From: CAVXHV01 sp963761445
GTDB taxonomy: Bacteria > Planctomycetota > Planctomycetia > Isosphaerales > Isosphaeraceae
Length of the DNA: 64,000 nt
NCBI GenBank assembly: GCA_963761445.1
Contig: CAVXHV010000006.1
Coordinates: 62,001 to 126,000 of the forward strand
Direction of reading: 5' to 3'
Each line of letters opens with the position of its first letter. Positions within the stretch are counted from its first letter, which is position 1. Under the pieces are notes generated by a model. The model was not told where the DNA came from, did no database searches, and saw only the letters and a list, made by a program, of their open reading frames with translations. Positions 1-7,843 of this stretch are shown here, one piece after another. The position numbers and the translations under genes were made by a program.

Positions 1-690
1 GAGCGACGAGGGGAACCAACCCGGTCGAGTCGTCCGTTACGGACTCACGTACCAGGATTTTGATCGCCTGGTCTCGACCGTTCCGACGATCAAGAGGGCG
101 CGACCGATCCGCGCGATCCCCAGGCAGATTCGCCACCTCGACAAGTCGGTCGATGGCTACGTGATCGGCACGACGCGCGAGTATGCCGCCTTTGCGCGAC
201 TGGAGATCGACCGCGGCCGGTTTTTGACGGAGAACGATAACGCGAAGTATGAGAACTACGCCGTTCTCGGCGCAGCGCGGCGCAGGTTCTCTTCTTTGAG
301 CAAGATCCGGTTGGCCAAACGGTCCAATTCGGCGCTGACTATTACACGGTCGTGGGCGTGGCCAAGCCGAGCGCGGGCAAGAACGGCAAGCGCGATCAGC
401 GTGCCGTGGTGGCTTCTGACATGGACGCATATATTCCTCTCAATACGTGCAGGCTTCGGTTTGGTGCGCGGGTGGTGAACGAACGAGGCGGTGTGCGCGA
501 AGCTGAGGAGTATCAGCTCACGGAGATCGTCGTGCAGGTTGACGACGAGTCCACGCCCGAGGATGCCGCGGCGCTCATCCGATCGACGATCAAGCCGTTC
601 CATCCGAAGGATCTTGTCGGCGTCACGGTGGGAAGGATCGACCGTGAGCGCGCGCCCGTTGAGAGGAAAACGCCGCAGGCGAAGCCGTGA
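1..690 (+). CDS. MacB-like ABC transporter permease, periplasmic-domain fragment (5' partial, frameshifted)
   Basis: The gene runs in from the left edge, reading from base 2 with DEGNQPGRVVRYGLTYQDF, and resembles the periplasmic (MacB_PCD) domain between the first and later membrane segments of FtsX/MacB permeases. VRYGL, the IIGTTREY-like stretch and GRFLTENDN are typical. Around base 280 the frame changes and the same domain continues as QDPVGQTVQFGADYYTVVGV and then VVNERGG...LTEIVVQVDD, stopping at 690. A full permease would go on into the FtsX domain with three membrane helices. Here the protein ends in a basic tail (RERAPVERKTPQAKP) instead, so it is 3' truncated or disrupted. The family role is substrate-coupled movement of lipoproteins, peptides or drugs; whether this copy functions is doubtful. 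Confidence 0.65.
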
Positions 691-783
691 CGCAACCATC
701 CTCGAAACGGACTTTCCACCCGTCAAGCGCCGGCACACCGCCGGCATCGAATTCGCCGAGCCAACTCGTGGGCAAGAACGACG

Positions 784-1473
784 TCACCAATCGGGATACG
801 GATAACCGCCCCAAGGTTCTCGGTCGCCGAGGCCAAGCGCCAGGAGAATTCGATCCCAAGGGCCCAGGTCATTCGGATCGAGCTCGGCGAGAATGGCTTG
901 GGATTCGTCGAGGCGCCCACTCCGGAACAACTCGAGCGCGAGCACAAATTGAGCGTCCTTCTGCCTGACGCTCTCCAGAGCGGGATCGCGGGCAACGTCC
1001 AGGGCCGCGTCGAATTCACCAAGTACTGCAAGGGTCATGCTCACCTCCTCCAGTTTCGTGCCGGAGCCGGCAATCCGGCGTGCTTCCTGAAGACGGCCTT
1101 CAATGCAGAGAGCAATGTGCTCCTCGTCCTGCGCGTAAGACCGCACACGCTCCATGATGTATTCTTTGCAATACGGCGGATGTTGGGCCTCCAACTCGTC
1201 GGGGGCGTCTATCTGTCGCAGCCGTTCGGGAATGGTCTTCGGGAGATCGATGTTCGTGATTGCTCCGGACCAGAATGCTTCGTCCGGTGCCTCCCAAAGC
1301 AGTTGAGCGGCCCGATCGGCTACACGTTGTTGGCCCAGCACCATCGCTGCGTTCCCCAGAGCGCGAATGCACAACGTGTTATACCGGCGTTCAGCCGCTT
1401 CGGCTTCGACGGCAAGGATGGCGGCCTCCAGATGGGCTCGCACAAGCTTCATGGCTGGGGAGTCGAGTTGCAT
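784..1473 (-). CDS. Hypothetical soluble helical-repeat (TPR-like) protein
   Basis: A 229-residue protein with no signal peptide or membrane segment. It is rich in Ala, Leu, Glu and Arg, and its repeated helix-pair texture (for example LAVLGEFDAALDVARDPALE, then FRSGRLDESQAILAELDP) is what tetratricopeptide-type repeats look like. It ends in GGYPYPDW. The codon pattern and amphipathic helices argue for a real gene, whereas the plus-strand frames opposite give arginine-rich nonsense. No catalytic motif is visible. It lies opposite to the permease fragment, with its 3' end toward it. A protein-interaction role is an inference from the repeat character only. Confidence 0.6.
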   Translation of the reverse strand: MQLDSPAMKLVRAHLEAAILAVEAEAAERRYNTLCIRALGNAAMVLGQQRVADRAAQLLWEAPDEAFWSGAITNIDLPKTIPERLRQIDAPDELEAQHPPYCKEYIMERVRSYAQDEEHIALCIEGRLQEARRIAGSGTKLEEVSMTLAVLGEFDAALDVARDPALESVRQKDAQFVLALELFRSGRLDESQAILAELDPNDLGPWDRILLALGLGDREPWGGYPYPDW

Positions 1474-1606
1474 CGGCAGGAGCTCACATCAAGGAGGAAG
1501 GGAGGCGACGAGCATCGCGTCCAGAACCGAAAACCGGCGGATGATCAATTTCCGCTCCCCCCGCCCAGAATGCCGCGCTCCAACGAATTTAGCAGCTCGG
1601 TCGTCG

Positions 1607-1792
1607 TTATCGATTCCCTTCGTTGACTCCCGTTCTCTCAATGCGTAAGTCCGCTTCGATTTGCGCCCTGTGAAGCACGGATTGGAGCTCGGCCTCACGG
1701 CGTGAAGCCCGCTCGTGTTGCACCACCAGGGCGATGCAACGGGCCGCGATCACGGTCAGGAGCATGAGCGTGCTGAGCCGGAATCGTTTCAT
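1607..1792 (-). CDS. Small single-pass membrane protein of the planctomycete FRLSTLMLL type
   Basis: A 61-residue protein starting MKRFRLSTLMLLTVIAARC, with one N-terminal membrane helix followed by a charged helix (QHERASRREAELQSVL). Small proteins with this FRLSTLL/M-LL-VIA opening are very common in planctomycetes and have no assigned role. The start is fixed by the Met-Lys-Arg-Phe opening just before the hydrophobic helix. The last residues (RTGVNEGNR) look irregular, so the 3' end may have shifted. It is about 130 bases upstream of the TPR-like gene on the same strand. Confidence 0.6.
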   Translation of the reverse strand: MKRFRLSTLMLLTVIAARCIALVVQHERASRREAELQSVLHRAQIEADLRIERTGVNEGNR

Positions 1793-2119
1793 GGCATCAT
1801 GTTGATGATCCAGTAAACGGGTATGCCGCTCGAACCTTTGTGACGATCCTCACATTTGCGGGCCTTTCGCAACACCGGCTTTCGACCTATGCAATATAGT
1901 TCACACCATCGCGGCCGGATAGTTCCCATCGCGTTGCGCTGGGATCGATCGTGCAGCTCAGGGGCCGGGGCCGCACGGCGTGTGGCGAGCTAGCCGGATT
2001 GTGTTACAATGGTCAGAGGCTTACGGCGATTCGACCACGGCAGCGTTCGGATCAAATCGGACCCTTCCGGTTACTCGGCGGCGGGTTCGCGTTTCGCCGG
2101 CATTGCTGGGGAGCTTCAC
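1793..2119 (+). promoter_or_regulatory. Intergenic region with a candidate extended -10 promoter (TGTTACAAT at 2002-2010)
   Basis: A 327-base gap between two divergently transcribed genes. On the plus strand, TG-T-TACAAT at 2002-2010 fits an extended -10 element and lies about 110 bases before the ATG at 2120. No convincing -35 box is present at the expected spacing. Nothing else is recognisable in the gap. Confidence 0.25.
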
Positions 2120-2722
2120 ATGAGCATAACCGACGCTGAGCCCCGACTCGCGGAACCTGAAGCCACGCGTCGGTGGCTGCGATTCCGCTCGTGGAAATTT
2201 CTGGTTCTCACGTTGGTGTTCGTCGTTGTTTGCGGGACTGGGATTGGCCTCAAGATGCGGATGTTGGCGCTTCCACTATCGTGGACGGCGGATTACGACA
2301 GGAAGAGCTACGCCCGAGTTCAGGGCGGGATCGACGCTGACCCGCACCATCTTGTCGACAGACCCTTTGCCGAGGTCAGCAGAGAACTGGGGATGGAGAA
2401 CGCGCCGTGGGACGACATCATCATGCAACGGCCGACGGGCATGACGCGGATGTACCATTTTCGGGGGTTTCGATTGTACGTCAGCCTGGAGCTGCTGCCG
2501 CCGGGCATCACGCCGGAGAGCAGGCAGCAATGGAATACCACACAGGAGGAGCTGGACCGTCATGGCGTGCTCTGGCTGGCGCATGATGCCCCCCCTTTTG
2601 TGCTGATCGACGGCATTCAAACTCAGAAGGAGCGGATCGAGACGTACCGGAAGCAGGAGGATGAAATCTGCAGAGAGTTGAATGCGGAGTTGGACCGGAG
2701 GAGGCAGGAGGGAGGTCAGTGA
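2120..2722 (+). CDS. Hypothetical single-pass membrane protein
   Basis: A 200-residue protein from the ATG at 2120 (MSITDAEPRLAEPEATRRW). A longer reading from 2009 adds a non-conserved leader, so the internal ATG after GGGGAGCTTCAC is preferred. Residues about 20-42 (FLVLTLVFVVVCGTGIGLK) form one membrane helix, with a short basic cytoplasmic leader. The remainder is a folded-looking external domain (VDRPFAEVSRELGMENAPWD, YHFRGFRLYVSLELLPPG) ending in a charged helix. I do not recognise the family. The VSRELG...PWDD...RMYHFRGF layout recalls small planctomycete membrane proteins of unknown function. Confidence 0.6.
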   Translation: MSITDAEPRLAEPEATRRWLRFRSWKFLVLTLVFVVVCGTGIGLKMRMLALPLSWTADYDRKSYARVQGGIDADPHHLVDRPFAEVSRELGMENAPWDDIIMQRPTGMTRMYHFRGFRLYVSLELLPPGITPESRQQWNTTQEELDRHGVLWLAHDAPPFVLIDGIQTQKERIETYRKQEDEICRELNAELDRRRQEGGQ

Positions 2723-2734
2723 AGGGTGTAGCAG

Positions 2735-2938
2735 TCAGGTGGGATCTTCGCCGAAATGTGGTGGGTGTTCACCCAGAGCGTGCCACATACGGCGCACCCG
2801 AATCATTTGCGGCCGATTCATCCGCAACGCCCCGATCGTCGCGCGGCCACCGGCCGTTAACCCGACGATCTCTGTACCGTCGTGGCTCCACGCGAAATGG
2901 TCGACCCAATTGTCTTGGTGCGGATGAAACAAAGTCAC
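2735..2938 (-). pseudogene. HNH endonuclease remnant (C-terminal part only)
   Basis: The 67 codons match the C-terminal third of a common planctomycete and cyanobacterial HNH endonuclease family: LFHPHQDNWVDHFAWS, then IVGLTAGGRATIGALRMN and an HPP ending. The N-terminal cysteine/histidine HNH nuclease core that should precede LFHPR is missing, so it cannot be an active nuclease. A GTG overlaps the stop of the upstream small partner gene, so the deletion seems to have removed the partner's last residues together with the nuclease core. The last 20 bases before and at the stop are shared with the end of the sigma-factor gene at 5.9 kb. Confidence 0.6.
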
Positions 2939-3186
2939 GCCCGAGGGGCCGCGGCTTGGTCGTGCTGCAAGGTATATTTCGCTCGGGTCTTTAGAGCCGT
3001 AAGCTGGTCGACTCGTTCAAGCAGACGATCGAGCTCCGAGACTTCCGAGGGCTCGAGTTGATGTTCGGCATTTCGGGCCAACAGCTCGTCCAAGCGCGCC
3101 TGAGCACTAGGCGCCAGCAGACTGTCCGACAGTGCTTCCAGCTCGCCGGTGCTCAAGCCAACCAGTATTTCGGGGTCATTGTTCAT
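2935..3186 (-). CDS. Small partner protein of the HNH endonuclease
   Basis: An 83-residue acidic helical protein (ILVGLSTGELEALSDSLLAP, then LDELLARN...LSELDRLLERVDQL, ending TRAKYTLQHDQ). In planctomycetes this LSTGELEALADSLLAP protein is usually encoded directly upstream of the HNH endonuclease, sometimes called antitoxin-like; that pairing is from memory of the family. The ATG at 3186 is chosen over a GTG at 3207 because CTGGAGAT lies about eight bases upstream of it. The last few residues (QAAAPRA) look foreign and probably result from the deletion that removed the nuclease core. The stop overlaps the GTG of the nuclease remnant. Confidence 0.6.
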   Translation of the reverse strand: MNNDPEILVGLSTGELEALSDSLLAPSAQARLDELLARNAEHQLEPSEVSELDRLLERVDQLTALKTRAKYTLQHDQAAAPRA

Positions 3187-3230
3187 CGCGAGATCTCCAG
3201 GAATCACAATATCCTCGTACGCAGCGAGCG

Positions 3231-3996
3231 TTACTTTTTCGCCTTGGCCTTCTCTCGCGCGGCGGCCTCGGCGAGGACCGACTCGGGGTCATCTTTGAAC
3301 TGGTCGCGGCAGCCGGAGCAGCAGACCCAGTAGGTCTTGCCCTTGTAGCTGACCTCGATCGTGCCGCGGCCCTCGGTAACGATGCAGAGCGGGTACGAAT
3401 CGCCGGTTGCCAAGGCGACTCCCTCGCGGCTGTAGCCGACCTCGCCGAGCCGGGAGAACGTGTGAACCTCGGGGTCCTCGGCCTCCAGCAGGACGAGCAG
3501 GCGGGTGTCGTGCAGCGGGGTGAGCGAGACCCGGCGCACTCCGCCGGCGGGGGCCTTGGCGTCGGCCGTCAGAACTAGCCGCTTCGTGTCCTCCGCCGCC
3601 GCGCCGGCGAAGGTGCGGGACGTGCCGTCGGCGAGGGTTGCCTTGAAGACGAACGTGCCGGGCGCCTTGCCCGAGCGAAGCACGCCGGCCTTGAGGTACT
3701 TGCCCTTCTTGACCGTCATCTCCAGTCCAGCCGAGTCGCTGGTGAGCTTCCAGGCCCAGTCTGCCGACTCCGTCCACGCCCCGCGCACCCGTCCTCGCTG
3801 GACCTGTCCGACCCCGCGCCACGAGCCCACGAGCGGGGCATACGCCTTCAGCGCCTCCTGGTCGGCGCCGGCCCGGCGCGACCTTCTCCTTAGCCTTGTC
3901 CTTGTCGTCGACAGCACGAACCGTGACCGCGGCCGACGCCACGACCCCCAGCGCCGCCAACAGGCCGACGCCCGACGAAAGCTTGGCTCTTCGCAT
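3231..3996 (-). CDS. Secreted protein with C-terminal YHS/TRASH-like metal-binding domain (frameshifted)
   Basis: Starts at the ATG at 3996 (MRRAKLSSGVGLLAALGVV) behind AGAGGAG. It has a typical Sec signal peptide ending near TVRAVDD and then a Lys/Glu-rich stretch. The frame shifts near 3872 in a GGGCCGGCGCC run. After that comes a beta-rich middle domain (YAPLVGSWRGVGQ...LKAGVLRSGKAPGTF), similar to heme-nitrobindin-type or DUF1579-like barrels. It ends with YPLCIVTEGRGT, then YWVCCSGCRDQFKDDPE, whose cysteine pattern is that of YHS/TRASH metal-binding domains. The likely role is periplasmic metal binding or sensing. It ends in a lysine-rich tail (REKAKAKK). Confidence 0.65.
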
Positions 3997-4215
3997 CGTG
4001 GACTCGCTCCTCTCTGGACCGACCCTCCCGTCCCCGACCATTGTAGGATGAAACCGCGGCCGGAGGCCAGACAATTTGGACTTGGCCATGCCAGCCGACG
4101 CGTTTGCCACCGTCCGTTCAACCCGTGGCCGCCCAAGCGCGCATCGGTCACATCGACCGAGTCGGTAGAATATCGCCGACGAAACTCGGTCAATCACGGC
4201 TAAGGATTCCATTTC

Positions 4216-5850
4216 ATGCGCACGTCAAAGACCTTGGATAACGGAGGAGTCTTGGTTGTTGGGGCGGGTCCGGTTGGGCTGACCATGGCCGGGGAGCTGG
4301 CGCGGCACGGCATCAGGCCGCGGATCATCGACCGGCTGGAGGAGCCCCTGCCCTATTGCCGCGCTATTGGAGTCACGCCGCGGACGCTCGAGGTTTGGGA
4401 CGACATGGGCGTCGCGCGCGACATGATCGACGCAGGAATCTGGATCGACACGGTGCGGAGCATTTTCAACGGGCAAGTCACGGACTTGACTGACGACTTA
4501 TCCGATTTACCGTTTGCGAGGCTGGGGCTGCCGCAGAATCATACCGAGCGGCTGCTCACGCGGCACCTGACGGGCTTCGGCATCGAGATCGAGCGCGGGA
4601 TTTCCCTCGATGGCCTGACGCAAGCGGGGGGGCAAGTGCAAGCGGTGCTGGTCGATGGCAACGGCAAGCGCGAGGAGGCGATCTTCCGGTATGTCGTCGG
4701 CTGTGATGGGCGCACAGCGCGCCGTGCAGCGCGCGCTGGGTATTGCCTTCGAAGGGGCGCGATCCCCATGGTCTTCATGCTGGGCGACGTGCAGATCGAC
4801 TGGTCGCTGCCGCCTGCCGTCATGCTGCGATTCATCCAGATGACCGAAGGCGGTCCGCCGCGTGTTTTCATCGCGGTACCGTTGCCTGAAGAGGGCCGCT
4901 ATCGCGTTTCCGCCGCCGCACCGCCGAGTCTTGCGGGCGCTGGCGAGGGTACGGGGCATGGGATCCAATCGGAGATAACGCTTCCGGGGATCGAGCACCT
5001 TCAGACCGCCGCCGCCGAGCTCTTGGCCGAGAAAGCGGTCTTGAGTGATCTGCGCTGGTCGTCGCTCTTTCGCATCAGCATGCGTCTGGCATCGCACTAT
5101 CGGCGCGGCAACGCGTTCATTGCCGGCGACGCTGCCCACATCCATCCGCCGACCGGCGGCCAGGGGATGAATACCGGTATCCAGGATGCCTATAACCTCG
5201 CGTGGAAGATGGCGCTGGTGTTAAAAGGCGCCGGCCGCGAGAGCTTGCTCGACAGCTACGAGGGAGAGCGCCTGCCGGTCGGCGAGGAGGTGGTCGCCCG
5301 CACCAGCCGCTCGATCCGGCGCGAGAACCTGGAATCCGACAACCGGCTTGCCGACACACAGATCCTCATTTCGTACCGCGGCAGTGACTGGATCGAGAAT
5401 GCGACGAGCGCCGACACCGAATCGATTATTGGTCCGGTCGCCGGCGATCGCGCGCCCGATTGCCAGGGCCTGCGCCGCAACGGGGTGGGATTTCCAGTGC
5501 GATTGTTCGACGTGCTTCGTGGCGTTGAGCACGTGCTGGTCGCGTATTGCCCGGCCACAGAAGATGGCTCGCCGCTTGCAGACCTGGCCAAGTTCAGCAA
5601 GGAGACCGGCCTGGCCGGCTTGTTGCGAACGGCGGCGATCGTCGCGCCGGGTAAAACGGCGGCGCAGCCTTTCACTGTGCCCGTGTATCAGGATGCAGGC
5701 GGCGAGTTCAAGGCGGCGTATGGCTCCAAGCGTTTGGCGATGCTGGTCCGTCCCGACGGGCATCTGGCCTGGCGTGGCGAATCGTGGCGGGAGCCGGCGC
5801 TACTCCGTCAACTCGACCGAACGTTTGCGCACGGGACTTTCCGATCTTGA
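4216..5850 (+). CDS. FAD-dependent aromatic-ring monooxygenase (PheA/TfdB family)
   Basis: A protein of about 544 residues. Near residue 14 it has the Rossmann dinucleotide-binding motif VVGAGPVGLTMAGELARHG, then RPRIIDRL. The FAD/NADPH motif VVGCDG follows around residue 160. The second FAD-binding motif is FIAGDAAHIHPPTGGQGMN near 300, with the usual DAYNLAWKMALVLKG. A thioredoxin-like C-terminal domain follows (PFTVPVYQDAGGEF, VRPDGHLAWRG). Members hydroxylate phenolic or polyketide substrates using NAD(P)H and oxygen. Between about 4710 and 4765 the frame is displaced: AVQRALGIAFEGARSP reads in another frame, with compensating indels on either side. The 3' 220 bases recur as remnants at 24.65 kb and 42.84 kb. 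Confidence 0.85.
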   Translation: MRTSKTLDNGGVLVVGAGPVGLTMAGELARHGIRPRIIDRLEEPLPYCRAIGVTPRTLEVWDDMGVARDMIDAGIWIDTVRSIFNGQVTDLTDDLSDLPFARLGLPQNHTERLLTRHLTGFGIEIERGISLDGLTQAGGQVQAVLVDGNGKREEAIFRYVVGCDGRTARRAARAGYCLRRGAIPMVFMLGDVQIDWSLPPAVMLRFIQMTEGGPPRVFIAVPLPEEGRYRVSAAAPPSLAGAGEGTGHGIQSEITLPGIEHLQTAAAELLAEKAVLSDLRWSSLFRISMRLASHYRRGNAFIAGDAAHIHPPTGGQGMNTGIQDAYNLAWKMALVLKGAGRESLLDSYEGERLPVGEEVVARTSRSIRRENLESDNRLADTQILISYRGSDWIENATSADTESIIGPVAGDRAPDCQGLRRNGVGFPVRLFDVLRGVEHVLVAYCPATEDGSPLADLAKFSKETGLAGLLRTAAIVAPGKTAAQPFTVPVYQDAGGEFKAAYGSKRLAMLVRPDGHLAWRGESWREPALLRQLDRTFAHGTFRS

Positions 5851-5860
5851 TTGCCGCTGC

Positions 5861-5879
5861 GGCTCGGCGGGAGCCTCGC
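5861..5879. repeat. REP-like palindromic element
   Basis: GGCTCGGCGGGAGCCTCGC forms a GGCTC/GAGCC stem with a five-base loop. The same element occurs at 43881, 43945 and 50069. It sits in the convergent gap between the monooxygenase and sigma-factor genes, a usual place for such repeats in planctomycetes. Confidence 0.6.
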
Positions 5880-5895
5880 ACTGCCGGTGGAGCGG

Positions 5896-6505
5896 TCAGG
5901 TGGGATCTTCGCCGAGCGCTTCGCGGATTCGGCGGCGGACGCGGCTCGATTCGCTTGCGGAGTGCCTCTGGGTTGAGTCCGCGGGCGGCTGCCAGTTCTT
6001 GCCAGCTTACGCCGTCGGCGCGCTCGTTGAGCAGCTTGAGCTCGGACGGCGAGGCGCAGGCTTCGACTCGGGCAAGCTGTTCGCGGATCTCCACAACCCG
6101 GGTTGGAGTGGGGCCCGGCTGCGCCAGGTTTTCGAGGGCGGCGGCGGCACCGGCAGCGGGATTGATCCGGGCGAGATCGCGCTTGGCGGCTCTGAGTCTC
6201 CGGATCTCGTCGCGCAGGCGATTGCGGCCGACCGTTTTCAAGTAGCCTTCCAGTCCAGCCATGTCGCTGAACTGGACTCGCTCGCCGCGAATCTCGGCGA
6301 TCACTCTGGCGAATACGGATTGGACCAGGTCTTGACTGTCGATCTGACTTTGAAGGGATCGGATCACCTTCGTGACGCGAAGCACGCGGCGCAGGTGCGG
6401 CTCAAAGTGCTTGACAAAGGCGGCTGTGGCGCGCTCGTCTCCCGCCCGAATTGAAGCTAGAAGCTCGCTCAGGGGTGGGAGAGGGGCGTTCGAGGCGTCG
6501 GTCAT
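5896..6505 (-). CDS. ECF-type RNA polymerase sigma factor (3' frameshift)
   Basis: Starts MTDASNAPLPPLSELLASI at 6505. Region 2 is visible as LLASIRAGDERATAAFVKHF and then SQIDSQDLVQSVFARVIAEI, with LEGYLKTVGRNRLRDEIRRL. Region 4 is SPSELKLLNERADGVSWQEL and then AAARGLNPEALRKRIE. Near 5930 one base is gained or lost. The correct continuation is RVRRRIREALGEDPT, with its stop at 5896-5898. Planctomycete ECF factors of this class direct RNA polymerase to alternative promoters, often together with an adjacent kinase. Here the neighbouring secreted-protein and kinase genes are divergent, with a 158-base gap between the two starts. Confidence 0.8.
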
Positions 6506-6663
6506 CTGGGTGTTTCCCGATTTCTTTCGCTGCCGGGATTTTTTTGACTTATAATCGTGTCCGCTCCCGGCGCGGTTTGCGTTCTAGCCTATGTTCCTGC
6601 CACGTCCGCGGGAACAGTCGATGATGTTGGACGGCCTTGTGTCGCCTTCTGGGAGGTTCGGGA
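6506..6663 (+). promoter_or_regulatory. Divergent intergenic region with a TATAAT box
   Basis: This gap separates the sigma-factor start from the secreted-protein start. A perfect TATAAT lies at 6550-6555 on the plus strand, preceded by a T run, but no good -35 hexamer sits 16-18 bases upstream. Its distance to the ATG at 6664 is plausible for a promoter of the secreted protein, kinase and caspase cluster. Confidence 0.3.
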
Positions 6664-7827
6664 ATGTTAACACGTTCCGATCGATGGGCGGGCATCAAGC
6701 TGATCGTTTGTCTGGGCGCGCTGGCGGCTTGTGCTTTTCCCGCGTTCGCGGCGGCCGGCGAGCCGCTGCGCTCCGAGATGAAGCACGCCTCGGAGAATCT
6801 TCGTGACTACCTGGCCGAGAAGCACATCACGGAAATCGCCATCGGCGACGTGATCAATGCCGACCCGACCTTCCCGAGCACGGCCGGTCCCGGCATCCGA
6901 AGGTTATTGTACGAAGAGCTGGAACGCGCCCAGATCAAGGTGAAGATCAAGGCTGCCGTTGGCCTGACCGTGGCGTACCGCGGCAGGAAGATTCCGCTCG
7001 AGAACGACCGCCGGGCGGAGAAGCTTGTTGTCGAGCTGCGGTTCACGGCGACGTTCACCAATGATAGCTCACAAGAAGACGCTCTCACGTATCGTGTCAA
7101 TGACGACGAGGCCATTCGCGTGATTCTTGGTCTCACTGCCGATACCAGAAAGCCCGAGCCGGGCACGGCCGGCGACAAGCCGAATGCGCGCGAACAGCAG
7201 ATTCTGCTCGCGTTCACGAAGCCGGAGCTCAACCGCGATGGCGCCATCATCCTCGCGGGGGATCAGTCGCCGTTCGGGCTGGAGATCCTGGTCGATGACA
7301 AGTCTGTTGCGCCTGAAGATGAAGGAGGGCTCGCTCTGGTTTCCTTGAAGCGAGATCAAACCTACGCGATTCGCGTGATCAATCGATCGCCGCTGGAGAT
7401 GGCCGTGCGGTTGTGCGTGGACGGGATCAACGTCTTTTCGTTCAGCGAGCTGCGACACGAGGAAGGGCCCGAGAAGGGGTCGCCGCGGTTCGACCTGCTG
7501 CTGGTTCCTGCCAAGGAGACCGTGACGATACCGGGGTGGCATCGCACCAATGCAATTTCCGAGAGGTTCAAGATCACCGAGTACGCCAAGACGGCGGCGG
7601 CCAGGATGAACAAGACGAGCGACGTGGGAACCATCACGGCGACGTTTTCCGCTGCGTGGGAGAAGAACCCGCCGGATGACGAGCCGGCAGGAGCGCGTGA
7701 TGTGCCGAGCGCCGGCACGGGATTCGGCGAGCCCACGACCGTGAACTACAAGCCTGTGAAGCGAACGATTGGGGCCGTGCGAGGCTCGATCGCCGTGCGG
7801 TACAAGGTGCCTCCCGCTTCCGATTGA
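6664..7827 (+). CDS. Secreted hypothetical protein preceding the kinase/caspase cluster
   Basis: A 387-residue protein from the ATG at 6664, preceded by GGGAGG. It has a signal peptide (IKLIVCLGALAACAFPAFAAA). The first part after it (MKHASENLRDYLAEKHITEI, IAIGDVINADPTFPSTAGPG) resembles a CsgG-like or curli-type assembly/peptide-binding fold, which is an inference. The second half has beta-sandwich texture (LVSLKRDQTYAIRVINRSPL, VRLCVDGINVFSFSELRH, ETVTIPGWHRTN). The stop is 16 bases before the kinase start, so the two are very probably co-transcribed. It may act as a periplasmic partner of the kinase's outer domain. I know no assigned function. Confidence 0.65.
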   Translation: MLTRSDRWAGIKLIVCLGALAACAFPAFAAAGEPLRSEMKHASENLRDYLAEKHITEIAIGDVINADPTFPSTAGPGIRRLLYEELERAQIKVKIKAAVGLTVAYRGRKIPLENDRRAEKLVVELRFTATFTNDSSQEDALTYRVNDDEAIRVILGLTADTRKPEPGTAGDKPNAREQQILLAFTKPELNRDGAIILAGDQSPFGLEILVDDKSVAPEDEGGLALVSLKRDQTYAIRVINRSPLEMAVRLCVDGINVFSFSELRHEEGPEKGSPRFDLLLVPAKETVTIPGWHRTNAISERFKITEYAKTAAARMNKTSDVGTITATFSAAWEKNPPDDEPAGARDVPSAGTGFGEPTTVNYKPVKRTIGAVRGSIAVRYKVPPASD

Positions 7828-7843
7828 GCCAGAGGGAAGCCTG

